From NCBI GenBank assembly GCA_018266775.1, contig JAFDZS010000008.1, positions 1 to 64,000 on the forward strand: a stretch of 64,000 nucleotides of DNA, written 5' to 3'. A program made the translations under genes and the position numbers. The notes beneath the pieces were generated by a model. It did not search any database. It saw nothing but the letters and a program-made list of their open reading frames with translations, and was not told the DNA's origin. This document shows, piece after piece, positions 54,421 to 62,395 of the stretch (positions within the stretch are counted from its first letter, which is position 1; every line of letters begins with the position of its first letter). Source of the stretch: Bacteroidota bacterium. GTDB taxonomy: Bacteria > Bacteroidota > Bacteroidia > Chitinophagales > Chitinophagaceae.

Positions 54421-55674
54421 TTACCACTGAACACTAAAACAATGCATACCGTCATGATAAGCATAAGTGATAGTGCTGCCGGAAGCCTGGCAGATTTCTT
54501 TTATGATAGACAACCCGAGTCCGTTGCTTTCGCCCCGTTGTACTGCTTTATAAAACCTGCGGAAAAGCCTGTTCTCATCCAGTACATTTGAGTTGCCGGT
54601 ATTACAAACTGTAAGGCGTTTATCTTTTAGTGATATGCCTGCAACACCTCCCTGGAAATTGTGCTTCACAGCATTACTGAATAAATTATTCAGCAAAATA
54701 TCCAGCAACTCACGGTTAGCTGTAACTGATGTTTCCTCTAATTCCACCCGGGTGGTAATTCCTTTGGTGTTAAAGATGTCCTGGAAATCATCCATTTTAT
54801 TTTTAATTACTGCATCCAGTTGCAATTGCCCGGTTTTATGATACTGCCCGTTATCAATTTTTGTAAGCAGTAACAATGATTGCTGCAGGTTAGATAACTT
54901 TTTTACTGATGCAAATGCCGATTGCAGCAGTTCACTTTGTGCTTCAGTAAGATCATCCTGCTGCACCAGCAGATCAAGCTTGGAATGAATAATAGCGAGT
55001 GGGGTTTGAATTTCATGCGAGGCATTTTCGCTAAACTCTTTAAGATGTTTATAATCTTTTACCGCATTTTCTGCGGCAGAATTGAAATGGCTGTTCATCA
55101 TCTTAAACTCATCAATATGTGTAACGGCTAAAGCAGGCAACTGTCGGCTGTGTACATTAAATGATTTGATAGCTTCAAGCGACTGGTAAAAAGGCTGCCA
55201 TATCCGTTTTAGTATATTTCTGTTGATGACCAGTAATATCAGCAATGTGAGGAATATAGTGATGCACGCAATTTTTGCCAGCAGAATGGTTAAATGGCTG
55301 GTTCCTTCCAGCGGTTCGCTGATGGTTACCTTATACAGTTGTCCATTATTATTCAGCTGAAACAACAGCTTTCTTGAAATATGTTCCTTTTGCTGCTCAG
55401 GAATATATTGTGTAGCAGAATAAAACCCGGTATCTTTTAGCGGACTGCTGATGGGTTCAAAAATAATTTTTTGATCGTTGAATGAATTGATTGCCGGCAA
55501 CGATTGATTGGCCGCAACATAGTTTACAATACGCCGTTTAGTGCGGCTCAATGTTGCATCAAGTTCATTTTGCAGTACCTTTCTTATAAAGAAATAACTT
55601 ACTACAATAGATATACTGAATACTACAATGAGTACCGGCAGCAGGATACGGTTATAAAGTGAAATCAGTTTCAT
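54421..55674 (-). CDS. Membrane sensor histidine kinase
   Basis: 417 residues. Two membrane spans (about 10-30 and 128-150) enclose a periplasmic domain of about 100 residues with no known sensor fold. The H-box is FSENASHEIQTPLAII (H220), followed by an N-box (LLDILLNNLFSNAVKHN) and G-boxes (FRRFYKAVQRGESNGLGLSIIKEI). It is 7 bp downstream of the response regulator gene. There is no PAS domain, unlike classical PhoR. It overlaps nothing and ends before the PlcP promoter. Confidence 0.93.
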   Translation of the reverse strand: MKLISLYNRILLPVLIVVFSISIVVSYFFIRKVLQNELDATLSRTKRRIVNYVAANQSLPAINSFNDQKIIFEPISSPLKDTGFYSATQYIPEQQKEHISRKLLFQLNNNGQLYKVTISEPLEGTSHLTILLAKIACITIFLTLLILLVINRNILKRIWQPFYQSLEAIKSFNVHSRQLPALAVTHIDEFKMMNSHFNSAAENAVKDYKHLKEFSENASHEIQTPLAIIHSKLDLLVQQDDLTEAQSELLQSAFASVKKLSNLQQSLLLLTKIDNGQYHKTGQLQLDAVIKNKMDDFQDIFNTKGITTRVELEETSVTANRELLDILLNNLFSNAVKHNFQGGVAGISLKDKRLTVCNTGNSNVLDENRLFRRFYKAVQRGESNGLGLSIIKEICQASGSTITYAYHDGMHCFSVQW

Positions 55675-55681
55675 GCAGTAA

Positions 55682-56359
55682 TTATGAAATCAAAAATCTG
55701 TACCCCATGCCATAAACAGCTTTAATATAATCCGGGCAGCCAGAATCCATCAATTTTCGGCGCAGGTTTTTAATATGTGAATAAACAAGGTCAAACGAAT
55801 CGCCCATATTCATGTGATTGCCCCATAAATGATCGATTATAGATTCTTTGGTGAGTACACGGTTTTTATTACTGGAAAAATAAAGCAGTAATTCATATTC
55901 TTTCCTCGTTAGCTCCAGTTCTCCTGTTTCCGTATAAACAGATTTATTGGCAATATTAATAACCAGTTTTCCAATGATCATAATGTCGTTGCCGCCAAAG
56001 GCCCTTCGCCTGATGATGGAGTTTACCCTTGCCGATAATTCTGCCAGGTGAAAGGGTTTTGTCAGGTAATCATCCGCTCCCAGTTCAAGGCCGGTCACTT
56101 TTTCATCAAGTGAATTTTTTGCAGAAATGATCAGCACGCCTTCGCTTTTATTGATGTTTTTTAAACGGCGCAATAACTCCAGCCCATTACCACCCGGCAG
56201 GGTGATATCCAAAACAATACAGTCATATTCATTAGTGAAAATTTTGTTATGCGCAGCAACATAATCCTGCGCTGTATCACAAACAAATTTATTTTGCGAC
56301 AGGTAATTAACAATGCTTTGAGACAGTTCAGGTTCGTCTTCTATAATTAACAGGTTCAA
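55682..56359 (-). CDS. OmpR/PhoB-family response regulator
   Basis: 225 residues from TTG 56359, giving the usual MNLLIIEDEPELS start, phosphoacceptor D51 (VLDITLPG), Lys in LTKPFH, and a winged-helix domain (about 130-225, ending YIKAVYGMGYRFLIS). A longer form from ATG 56419 would translate a run of 12 T, add a Cys/Phe-rich leader without homology, and start upstream of the likely transcription start. OmpR-family regulators bind direct repeats of 11-bp period. The gene has such an array upstream, so it may be autoregulated and could be the regulator of the arrays in this window; a PhoB encoded elsewhere is the alternative. Confidence 0.92.
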   Translation of the reverse strand: MNLLIIEDEPELSQSIVNYLSQNKFVCDTAQDYVAAHNKIFTNEYDCIVLDITLPGGNGLELLRRLKNINKSEGVLIISAKNSLDEKVTGLELGADDYLTKPFHLAELSARVNSIIRRRAFGGNDIMIIGKLVINIANKSVYTETGELELTRKEYELLLYFSSNKNRVLTKESIIDHLWGNHMNMGDSFDLVYSHIKNLRRKLMDSGCPDYIKAVYGMGYRFLIS

Positions 56360-56416
56360 AAAAAAAAAATTACAGTATAGATAATTGGTTAAAGCTGTAA
56401 TATTAAATGCAGTATC

Positions 56417-56477
56417 CAAAGTATATTAAACTGCACCAGTTAACTTTTTTTTATCTTATTGTTATCTTAATGTTACC
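56417..56477 (-). promoter_or_regulatory. Hexamer array in front of the response regulator gene
   Basis: On the minus strand GTAACA (from 56476), ATAACA (56465), ATAAAA (56454) and TTAACT (56443) are exactly 11 bp apart. A TTTG -7 candidate starts at 56420, 23 nt after the start of the last hexamer instead of 19. Confidence 0.7.
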
Positions 56478-56553
56478 TGCCTGTTTCGGAATAGGTATCG
56501 TGTACCGCATCTTTCTCTTCGTTAATCAATTCTGTAGACAATTTGGAGTAAAT

Positions 56554-56592
56554 ATTATATCAATGTTATGATAACGTAACCAAATTGATAAA
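56554..56592 (-). promoter_or_regulatory. Second, degenerate hexamer array between the regulator and receptor genes
   Basis: On the minus strand TTATCA, GTTACG, ATAACA and ATAATA follow at 11-bp steps. No -7 element lies at the expected distance. It could act on either divergent gene. Confidence 0.4.
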
Positions 56593-56607
56593 TGTACTTC
56601 TGGCGCA

Positions 56608-56637
56608 TTGCGTAATTCCCGAATTAAAAAATCTTTG
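56608..56637 (+). promoter_or_regulatory. Bacteroidota-type promoter of the second receptor/beta-helix operon
   Basis: TTG (56608-56610), 19 nt, AATCTTTG (56630-56637). It fits the phylum consensus apart from A for T at the first -7 base. The ATG is 28 nt further on. Confidence 0.75.
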
Positions 56638-56665
56638 CAGGCCTAAACCATAAACTAATTTGATT

Positions 56666-59437
56666 ATGATCTTATTCAGAAAGTCCGCTGTGTTGTCTCT
56701 TTTTATACTTCCTCTTTTTCTGCTGCTGAATTTTACTGCAAAAAGCCAGGGTATCAAAGGGAAAGTTATTGACGGTAACACCGGCGACCCGTTAGTGGGC
56801 GCCCACGTTGTTTTAGCCGGTACTGCTTACAGCACCATCGTAAAACTGGATGGTACTTTTTCTTTTTCAAAATTAAGCGCTGGTATTTACACGGTAAGCC
56901 TCGACTATGCCGGTTACAAAAAAGCTGCCGATACTGTTGTTACTGTTACCGCAAACACTATTGCAACGGTAAGATTTACGCTGGAGCCCAGCGCTGTTGA
57001 GCTTACTTCTGTTACCATTACCTCCACCGGCAGCAGTGATGATAAAGGTGCAAGAAGGCTGGAAAAATTAGCAGACCCGATACTGAATGTGCTTTCTGCC
57101 AAAACCATTCAATTGTTGCCTGATATTACCGTTGCCAACGCCTTGCAGCGTGTAAGCGGTGTTACTATTGAAAAAAGCGGAAGTGGTGAAGCTAAATACC
57201 CGATCATCCGCGGTATGGAAAAAAGATATATCAACACATTGATCAATGGCATTAAAATTCCAAGCCCTGATAACAAAAACCGTTTTATTCCGCTCGATCT
57301 TTTTCCTTCAGAATTATTGGAAAGGCTGGAAGTAAGTAAGAGCTTAACGCCTTCCATGGAAGGTGATGCTATTGGCGGTACCATTAATCTTGTAATGAAA
57401 GATGCACCGCTGAATAAATTGTTCCAGGCTAATTTCTCCGCAGGTTACAATAGTATTTTAGGTGGTCAGACTTTTCAGCATTTTGATAAAAGCAGTATGA
57501 GCAAACAATCACCTGCTGAAAGAAATGGCAGTACATATGTTGCTGTACCCACAGATTTTTCTGTGGCACACCTGAATTACACTGATAAAAATTTCCCTGT
57601 AAATACAACATTTGGCGCCACCTTTGGCAACCGCTTTGGCAAGGATAAAAAGCTGGGTTTTATTGCATCGGGCAGTTATCAAAATATCTTCCGTGGTACA
57701 ACATCTAATTTCTTTTTACCCAACTCACAGCCGGGCTTAAATAATATTCCGTTGTTTTCAGATTTGCAGTTCCGCAAATATTCTGTCAACAGCCAGCGCA
57801 TAGGTTTAACCGGCAAGCTGGATTATGCCATCAACAGCAATAATAAAATTTCACTGGCCAATACTTTCGTACGGTTAGATGATTACCAAAGCCGCACTAT
57901 TTATGATACGGTATCGCTGAACTCGCTGGTAACCGCATCGCAAAGAAGCCAATGGCAATACCAGTCTATTTACAACAGTACACTTTCCGGTTTGCATACC
58001 TTACAACCGTCTTTAAAATTAGATTGGAACCTGGTGTATTCTATTGCTAACAATCATATTCCTGATCAGTCAGAGTTTTCTCACCAATATGCCATCGTTG
58101 CCACATCGCTTACAGCAGATAAAGTACAGGGTATGACCCGTATCTTTTCCCACAACAGCGATAAAGATTATGCCGCTTATGTAAACCTTACTAAAAACTT
58201 TAACTTCATCCGCCGTGCATTTGAATTAAAAGTGGGTGGTTTGCAGAGAGAAAAAGACAGAACGAATTTTTACAACAGCTACAGCTTAGACCCTACATTA
58301 GGGGAAGTATACACTACTATCAACAACGCCGTATTCATTTTTAACCCGGCAAGTTCAGGTATACCTAATGTAAGTGGTAATAACTATACATTTAAAGAAA
58401 AGATCAGCGCAGGATATGCACAGGGCAAATGGCAATTGAGTAAAAAACTGGAAGCACTGGGTGGTGTAAGGGTGGAATATACCAACCAGCATTATAATAC
58501 TGCACTCGGCGAAAATGTAAATGCCAGCAGTGGCACCATTACGTATACTGATGTATTGCCCAGTGTACAGTTTAAATATGCTTTACGCAAAAATCAAAAT
58601 ATCCGCTTAGCCTATTATAAAGCACTGGCAAGGCCGGGTTTTGCCGAAATGATTCCTGATGGGCCACAAGGAGAATTCTTCAGGGAAGTAGGCGACCCTG
58701 CAAGGCTGGAGCATACTGTTGCAGATAATATCGATCTGCGGTACGAAATGTTTATGCACAGCGCCGGTCAGTTATTGCTTGGTGTGTTCTATAAAAACCT
58801 GCAGGACCCTATAGAAATTTCTGCAGTAAAACCTTTAAACATTAACAACCTTTACCTGGAACCTGTAAACATCGGCCGGGCCACCAACTATGGTTTTGAA
58901 GCAGTGTTTACCAAATACTTTGGCGTATTCGGCATATCTGCCAATTACACATACACGAAATCAGCCATTACCAACGACAGCCTGATCTACTCTTCCCGTA
59001 ACTCATCAGGACAAATTGTGTCGGCACGTGTTTCTGAAACAAGGCCATTGCAGGGGCAATCTAACCACGTGGGTAACCTGTCACTCATTTATAAAAATCC
59101 AAAAATTGGTTTGGATATGCAGGCGGCACTGGTGTACACCGGCGAACGTATTGTATTCATCAGTCCATATCTTGGTTTGAACTACTGGCAATCGCCAACT
59201 ACACAACTGGATTTTTCTTTTGAAAAAAGGCTGGTGAAAAAATTCAGCTTCTATGGCAAGATCAATAATGTTACGAATGCACCATATGAATTGTCATTGC
59301 ATCAATCGTACAACAATTATTTACAAACCAGCGGTTCAAGGGCACTGGCATTGCAAAGTGACCCCAGCAGCAAAATCATCATCCAGAAAGATTATTACAA
59401 AACCTCTTTCCTTTTTGGTTTCAGGTATAAATTCTAA
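56666..59437 (+). CDS. TonB-dependent receptor paired with a beta-helix lipoprotein (copy 2)
   Basis: 923 residues from ATG 56666; TTG 56660 is in frame but unnecessary. Signal peptide 1-28 (ending FTAKSQ), carboxypeptidase-regulatory-like domain (about 30-115: IKGKVIDGNTGDPLVGAHVVLAG), plug (about 130-255: VANALQRVSGVTIEKSGSGEAKYPIIRGMEKRYINTLING), beta-barrel to FGFRYKF. It resembles the receptor at 37540 in domain order and plug wording, and likewise precedes a beta-helix lipoprotein gene by only 26 bp. A purple-acid-phosphatase-like gene follows, which again points to phosphorus acquisition. Confidence 0.92.
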   Translation: MILFRKSAVLSLFILPLFLLLNFTAKSQGIKGKVIDGNTGDPLVGAHVVLAGTAYSTIVKLDGTFSFSKLSAGIYTVSLDYAGYKKAADTVVTVTANTIATVRFTLEPSAVELTSVTITSTGSSDDKGARRLEKLADPILNVLSAKTIQLLPDITVANALQRVSGVTIEKSGSGEAKYPIIRGMEKRYINTLINGIKIPSPDNKNRFIPLDLFPSELLERLEVSKSLTPSMEGDAIGGTINLVMKDAPLNKLFQANFSAGYNSILGGQTFQHFDKSSMSKQSPAERNGSTYVAVPTDFSVAHLNYTDKNFPVNTTFGATFGNRFGKDKKLGFIASGSYQNIFRGTTSNFFLPNSQPGLNNIPLFSDLQFRKYSVNSQRIGLTGKLDYAINSNNKISLANTFVRLDDYQSRTIYDTVSLNSLVTASQRSQWQYQSIYNSTLSGLHTLQPSLKLDWNLVYSIANNHIPDQSEFSHQYAIVATSLTADKVQGMTRIFSHNSDKDYAAYVNLTKNFNFIRRAFELKVGGLQREKDRTNFYNSYSLDPTLGEVYTTINNAVFIFNPASSGIPNVSGNNYTFKEKISAGYAQGKWQLSKKLEALGGVRVEYTNQHYNTALGENVNASSGTITYTDVLPSVQFKYALRKNQNIRLAYYKALARPGFAEMIPDGPQGEFFREVGDPARLEHTVADNIDLRYEMFMHSAGQLLLGVFYKNLQDPIEISAVKPLNINNLYLEPVNIGRATNYGFEAVFTKYFGVFGISANYTYTKSAITNDSLIYSSRNSSGQIVSARVSETRPLQGQSNHVGNLSLIYKNPKIGLDMQAALVYTGERIVFISPYLGLNYWQSPTTQLDFSFEKRLVKKFSFYGKINNVTNAPYELSLHQSYNNYLQTSGSRALALQSDPSSKIIIQKDYYKTSFLFGFRYKF

Positions 59438-59463
59438 AACAAATCTTATTCAACACAATCAAT

Positions 59464-60876
59464 ATGAAAAAGAATATTTTACTGGTTAGCCTTGTTACCA
59501 TTGCAGCAGTTTTTTCTGCCTGCAAAAAAGTTAAGGATAATAAAGATCTTTCCAAAGCAGTTATACCGGTTGCAACACCAATCAGTGATGCAGCCTGTTT
59601 AACGGGCTCCATTAAAGGCACCATGCTGGCAGGCAAAACTTATACTGTTTGCGGTGATATTTTTGTGAACGATGGCGATACGCTTACCATACAGGAAGGC
59701 GTACACTTAAATTTTGGCTTAAATGCCACTACTAATGCACCCTGCGGTTTAGGTGTAAAGGGCTCGTTGTTTGTACTGGGTACTAAAGATGATCCCGTTT
59801 GGATCACCTATCCCGGTATAACCAAAACTGATCAGCTGGGTGCAGATCCCAATACCGATCCTGCATTAAAAGGAAAATGGACAGGCATTATTGGTGCACC
59901 ATCCTGCAAATACATGGTCATCAAATGGGCGCATGTTGAATTTGGTGGCGCCACCATCAGCGCAGCCATGAAAACTTTTACAAGTGGTTCCAGCCCTTAT
60001 CCATTATATTTTGCCAACCCTGCGGGTATTTTTGTGTTGGAAGATTCCTGGGTGTATGGCAGTGTGGATGATCCATTCCGTATTAATGGCGGTAAAATAG
60101 AAGTAATGCGTAACACTTTTGAGAAATGTGGTTACACCGGTGGTGAAGCCATGAATGCAAAAGCAGGAACCATTGGTGATTTTGCATACAATCTTTGTAT
60201 TGGTATGGCCACCAACGGGCCTAAATTATCCAATATCAACGTGCAGCCCGGTTATCCCAGTTCTAATGTAAGAATGTATAACAACACCATCATCAATTGC
60301 GGATTCAGAAGGGCAGCTGCAGGCCGTGGCGGTTCCATCAATTTTGAAGAAGGTGCTGGTGGTATGGCGTATAATAACCTGATCGTAAACTGTAAATTTG
60401 GTTTGCGTGTGGTAAACAGTCCTATTGCAGATACTGCCAATTTACGTTATGGGTACAACTGGTATTATGCAGATTCTATTGCTGTGGCCAGCCAGTTCAT
60501 TCCTTCACTTTCTGTAAGCACGGCTATCAGCCAACCACAGGAAACTGATGTTCCCAAACCATCAACGTATTTGCCCGCAGGATGGAAAGTGGGCGATGTG
60601 TACACTGCACCTCAATCGCTTATTGGTGCCAACAATCCGCAATTTATTAACGCTCCCGTTCCCCTGCCTGCAGGTTTAAAACTGGCAGATATTGCTGTAG
60701 TAGGCAGTTACAACTTTGCGTTGAAACCAACATCGCCCTGTATTAATGCAGGCTACACGGGGTTTACGCCAAGGGCAGATGTACCACAGGATGTAAAACT
60801 TGGTGCTACAGAAATTACACCTCCGGGTAAAGATATTGGTTGCTACCAAAGTAACGGCAGGGGTAACCAGCATTAA
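59464..60876 (+). CDS. Surface lipoprotein with parallel beta-helix fold (copy 2)
   Basis: 470 residues; lipobox FSAC gives Cys20. The beta-helix pattern is clear: YTVCGDIFVNDGDTLTIQEGVHLNFG, GLGVKGSLFVLGTKDDPVWITYPG, VIKWAHVEFGGATIS, GGKIEVMRNTFEKCGYTGGEAMNAK, VRMYNNTIINCGFRRAAAG. Same size, anchor and position as the product of 40376-41791, but with diverged sequence. No catalytic motif is recognised. It probably caps, or feeds, the receptor encoded just upstream. Confidence 0.78.
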   Translation: MKKNILLVSLVTIAAVFSACKKVKDNKDLSKAVIPVATPISDAACLTGSIKGTMLAGKTYTVCGDIFVNDGDTLTIQEGVHLNFGLNATTNAPCGLGVKGSLFVLGTKDDPVWITYPGITKTDQLGADPNTDPALKGKWTGIIGAPSCKYMVIKWAHVEFGGATISAAMKTFTSGSSPYPLYFANPAGIFVLEDSWVYGSVDDPFRINGGKIEVMRNTFEKCGYTGGEAMNAKAGTIGDFAYNLCIGMATNGPKLSNINVQPGYPSSNVRMYNNTIINCGFRRAAAGRGGSINFEEGAGGMAYNNLIVNCKFGLRVVNSPIADTANLRYGYNWYYADSIAVASQFIPSLSVSTAISQPQETDVPKPSTYLPAGWKVGDVYTAPQSLIGANNPQFINAPVPLPAGLKLADIAVVGSYNFALKPTSPCINAGYTGFTPRADVPQDVKLGATEITPPGKDIGCYQSNGRGNQH

Positions 60877-60905
60877 TTCTTTTTTTGATCACATGCAGCA
60901 TACCA

Positions 60906-60940
60906 GGGTACCATTGTTAAAACTTTGGTGCCCTTTTTTT
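60906..60940 (+). terminator. Terminator after the second beta-helix lipoprotein gene
   Basis: GGGTACCA / TGGTGCCC (one G:T pair) with a 12-nt loop, then seven T. It leaves only 20 bp before the next ATG, so the following phosphatase gene would depend on read-through. Confidence 0.85.
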
Positions 60941-60960
60941 CTTCAAAAAATACATCTTAT

Positions 60961-62394
60961 ATGAAAATAAAATTACTGGCAGCGTTGTTTGTATTCAGCT
61001 GCACCAATCATCTTTACGCACAAACGGGCGATAAAATATTTTATGCGCCGCCTTATTTGCAGATTGGCACCAACCCGTCCCCACAATCTCTGGAGTTGCT
61101 GTGGCAAAGTATCGATTCCACAAGTAAATGGGCAGTGGAATATACAAACGGCAGCACACAAAAATGGTTGACCGCAGCAGCTCCGGAAAGCCACAAAATA
61201 ACCATTGCAGAAACGCCTGAGCATTTACTATTTCGGGTACACCTAACAGGTTTAGTACCGGGGAACCAGTTTCAATACCGGGTAAAGAAGAACGGCCAGG
61301 ATGTTTTTACTGCAACCGCAGCTGCGCCGCATACTGCCGACCAGCCATTCCGCTTTGCAGTTTTTGGAGATATTGGCGCAGGAACACCTGAAGCCAAACA
61401 AATTGCCAACGGCATGTACAATGCAAAGCCGAATATGATTGTAATTCCCGGTGATATTGTTTACGACTATGGTTTGATGAGTGAATATCAAAGCAAATTC
61501 TGGCCTATTTACAATGCCGATAAGGTTGATGCTGTTGGGGTACCCCTTATGCGCAGTATTCCTTTTGTAGCGGCTGTGGGCAATCATGATGCCGATACCA
61601 GGGACCTGGATAAACATCCCGATGCATTGGCTTATTATCATTACTGGTCGCAACCGCTGAACGGGCCCGATGGCAAGGAAGGCAGCGCTTTTGTGCCATT
61701 ATTAAAAGGCAGCGACGTTAATAAAAAAGCATTTTATACCAGCGCCGGCGACCGCTATCCGCGTATGTCCAATTTTTCCTTTAATTATGGCAATGCGCAT
61801 TACGTTGTACTGGATGCAGATACTTATGTGGACTGGACAGATAAAGAACTTACTGAATGGTTGACTAAAGATCTTGAATCTTCTCAAAGCAGCACCTGGC
61901 GCTTTGTGGTATTTCATCACCCCGGCTTTAATTCATCAAGAGAACATTTTGAACAGCAGCAGATGCGGTTACTGTCACCCATATTCGAAAAAGAAAATGT
62001 GGATATTGTTTTTTGCGGGCATGTTCATAATTACCAGCGCAGCTTTCCCATGCAGTTCAAACCGGATAACAAAGGCACATTGCTAATTGGCGGAAAAGAA
62101 AATAAAACGATCCGCGGAAGAGTGGTAACCGGCAAATGGACTTTAGACAAAACCTTTGATGGAAAGAACAACACAAAACCTAAAGGCGTAATTTACATTG
62201 TTACCGGCGCAGGCGGCCAGGAACTTTATAATCCTGAACAACAAAATGATCCTGACAGCTGGCAAAAATTTACAGATAAATTTATCTCCACTGTTCATTC
62301 ATTTACCGTAGTGGATATTAATGGCAACTTATTAAGATTGATTCAGCAGGATGCCAATGGCAATGCGCTGGACAGTTTTGAAATAAAGAAATAA
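60961..62394 (+). CDS. Purple-acid-phosphatase-like metallophosphoesterase
   Basis: 477 residues from ATG 60961; a longer TTG-initiated form would run through the terminator. Signal peptide 1-20 (ending HLYAQ), an N-terminal fibronectin-type purple acid phosphatase domain (about 25-120: PPYLQIGTNPSPQSLELLWQS), then the metal motifs FGDIG, GDIVYDYG, GNHD, FHHPGF and GHVHNYQR, all five as expected. Exported; it likely releases phosphate from organic esters. It lies 84 bp after the beta-helix gene and is part of the same cluster, partly insulated by a terminator. It ends 1 bp from the stop of the convergent receptor gene. Confidence 0.92.
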   Translation: MKIKLLAALFVFSCTNHLYAQTGDKIFYAPPYLQIGTNPSPQSLELLWQSIDSTSKWAVEYTNGSTQKWLTAAAPESHKITIAETPEHLLFRVHLTGLVPGNQFQYRVKKNGQDVFTATAAAPHTADQPFRFAVFGDIGAGTPEAKQIANGMYNAKPNMIVIPGDIVYDYGLMSEYQSKFWPIYNADKVDAVGVPLMRSIPFVAAVGNHDADTRDLDKHPDALAYYHYWSQPLNGPDGKEGSAFVPLLKGSDVNKKAFYTSAGDRYPRMSNFSFNYGNAHYVVLDADTYVDWTDKELTEWLTKDLESSQSSTWRFVVFHHPGFNSSREHFEQQQMRLLSPIFEKENVDIVFCGHVHNYQRSFPMQFKPDNKGTLLIGGKENKTIRGRVVTGKWTLDKTFDGKNNTKPKGVIYIVTGAGGQELYNPEQQNDPDSWQKFTDKFISTVHSFTVVDINGNLLRLIQQDANGNALDSFEIKK

Positions 62395-62395
62395 A

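Noticed and set aside
60925..60960. N-terminal extension of the purple-acid-phosphatase-like protein from a TTG
   Set aside because: It lies within the terminator of the preceding gene; ATG 60961 gives a normal signal peptide.
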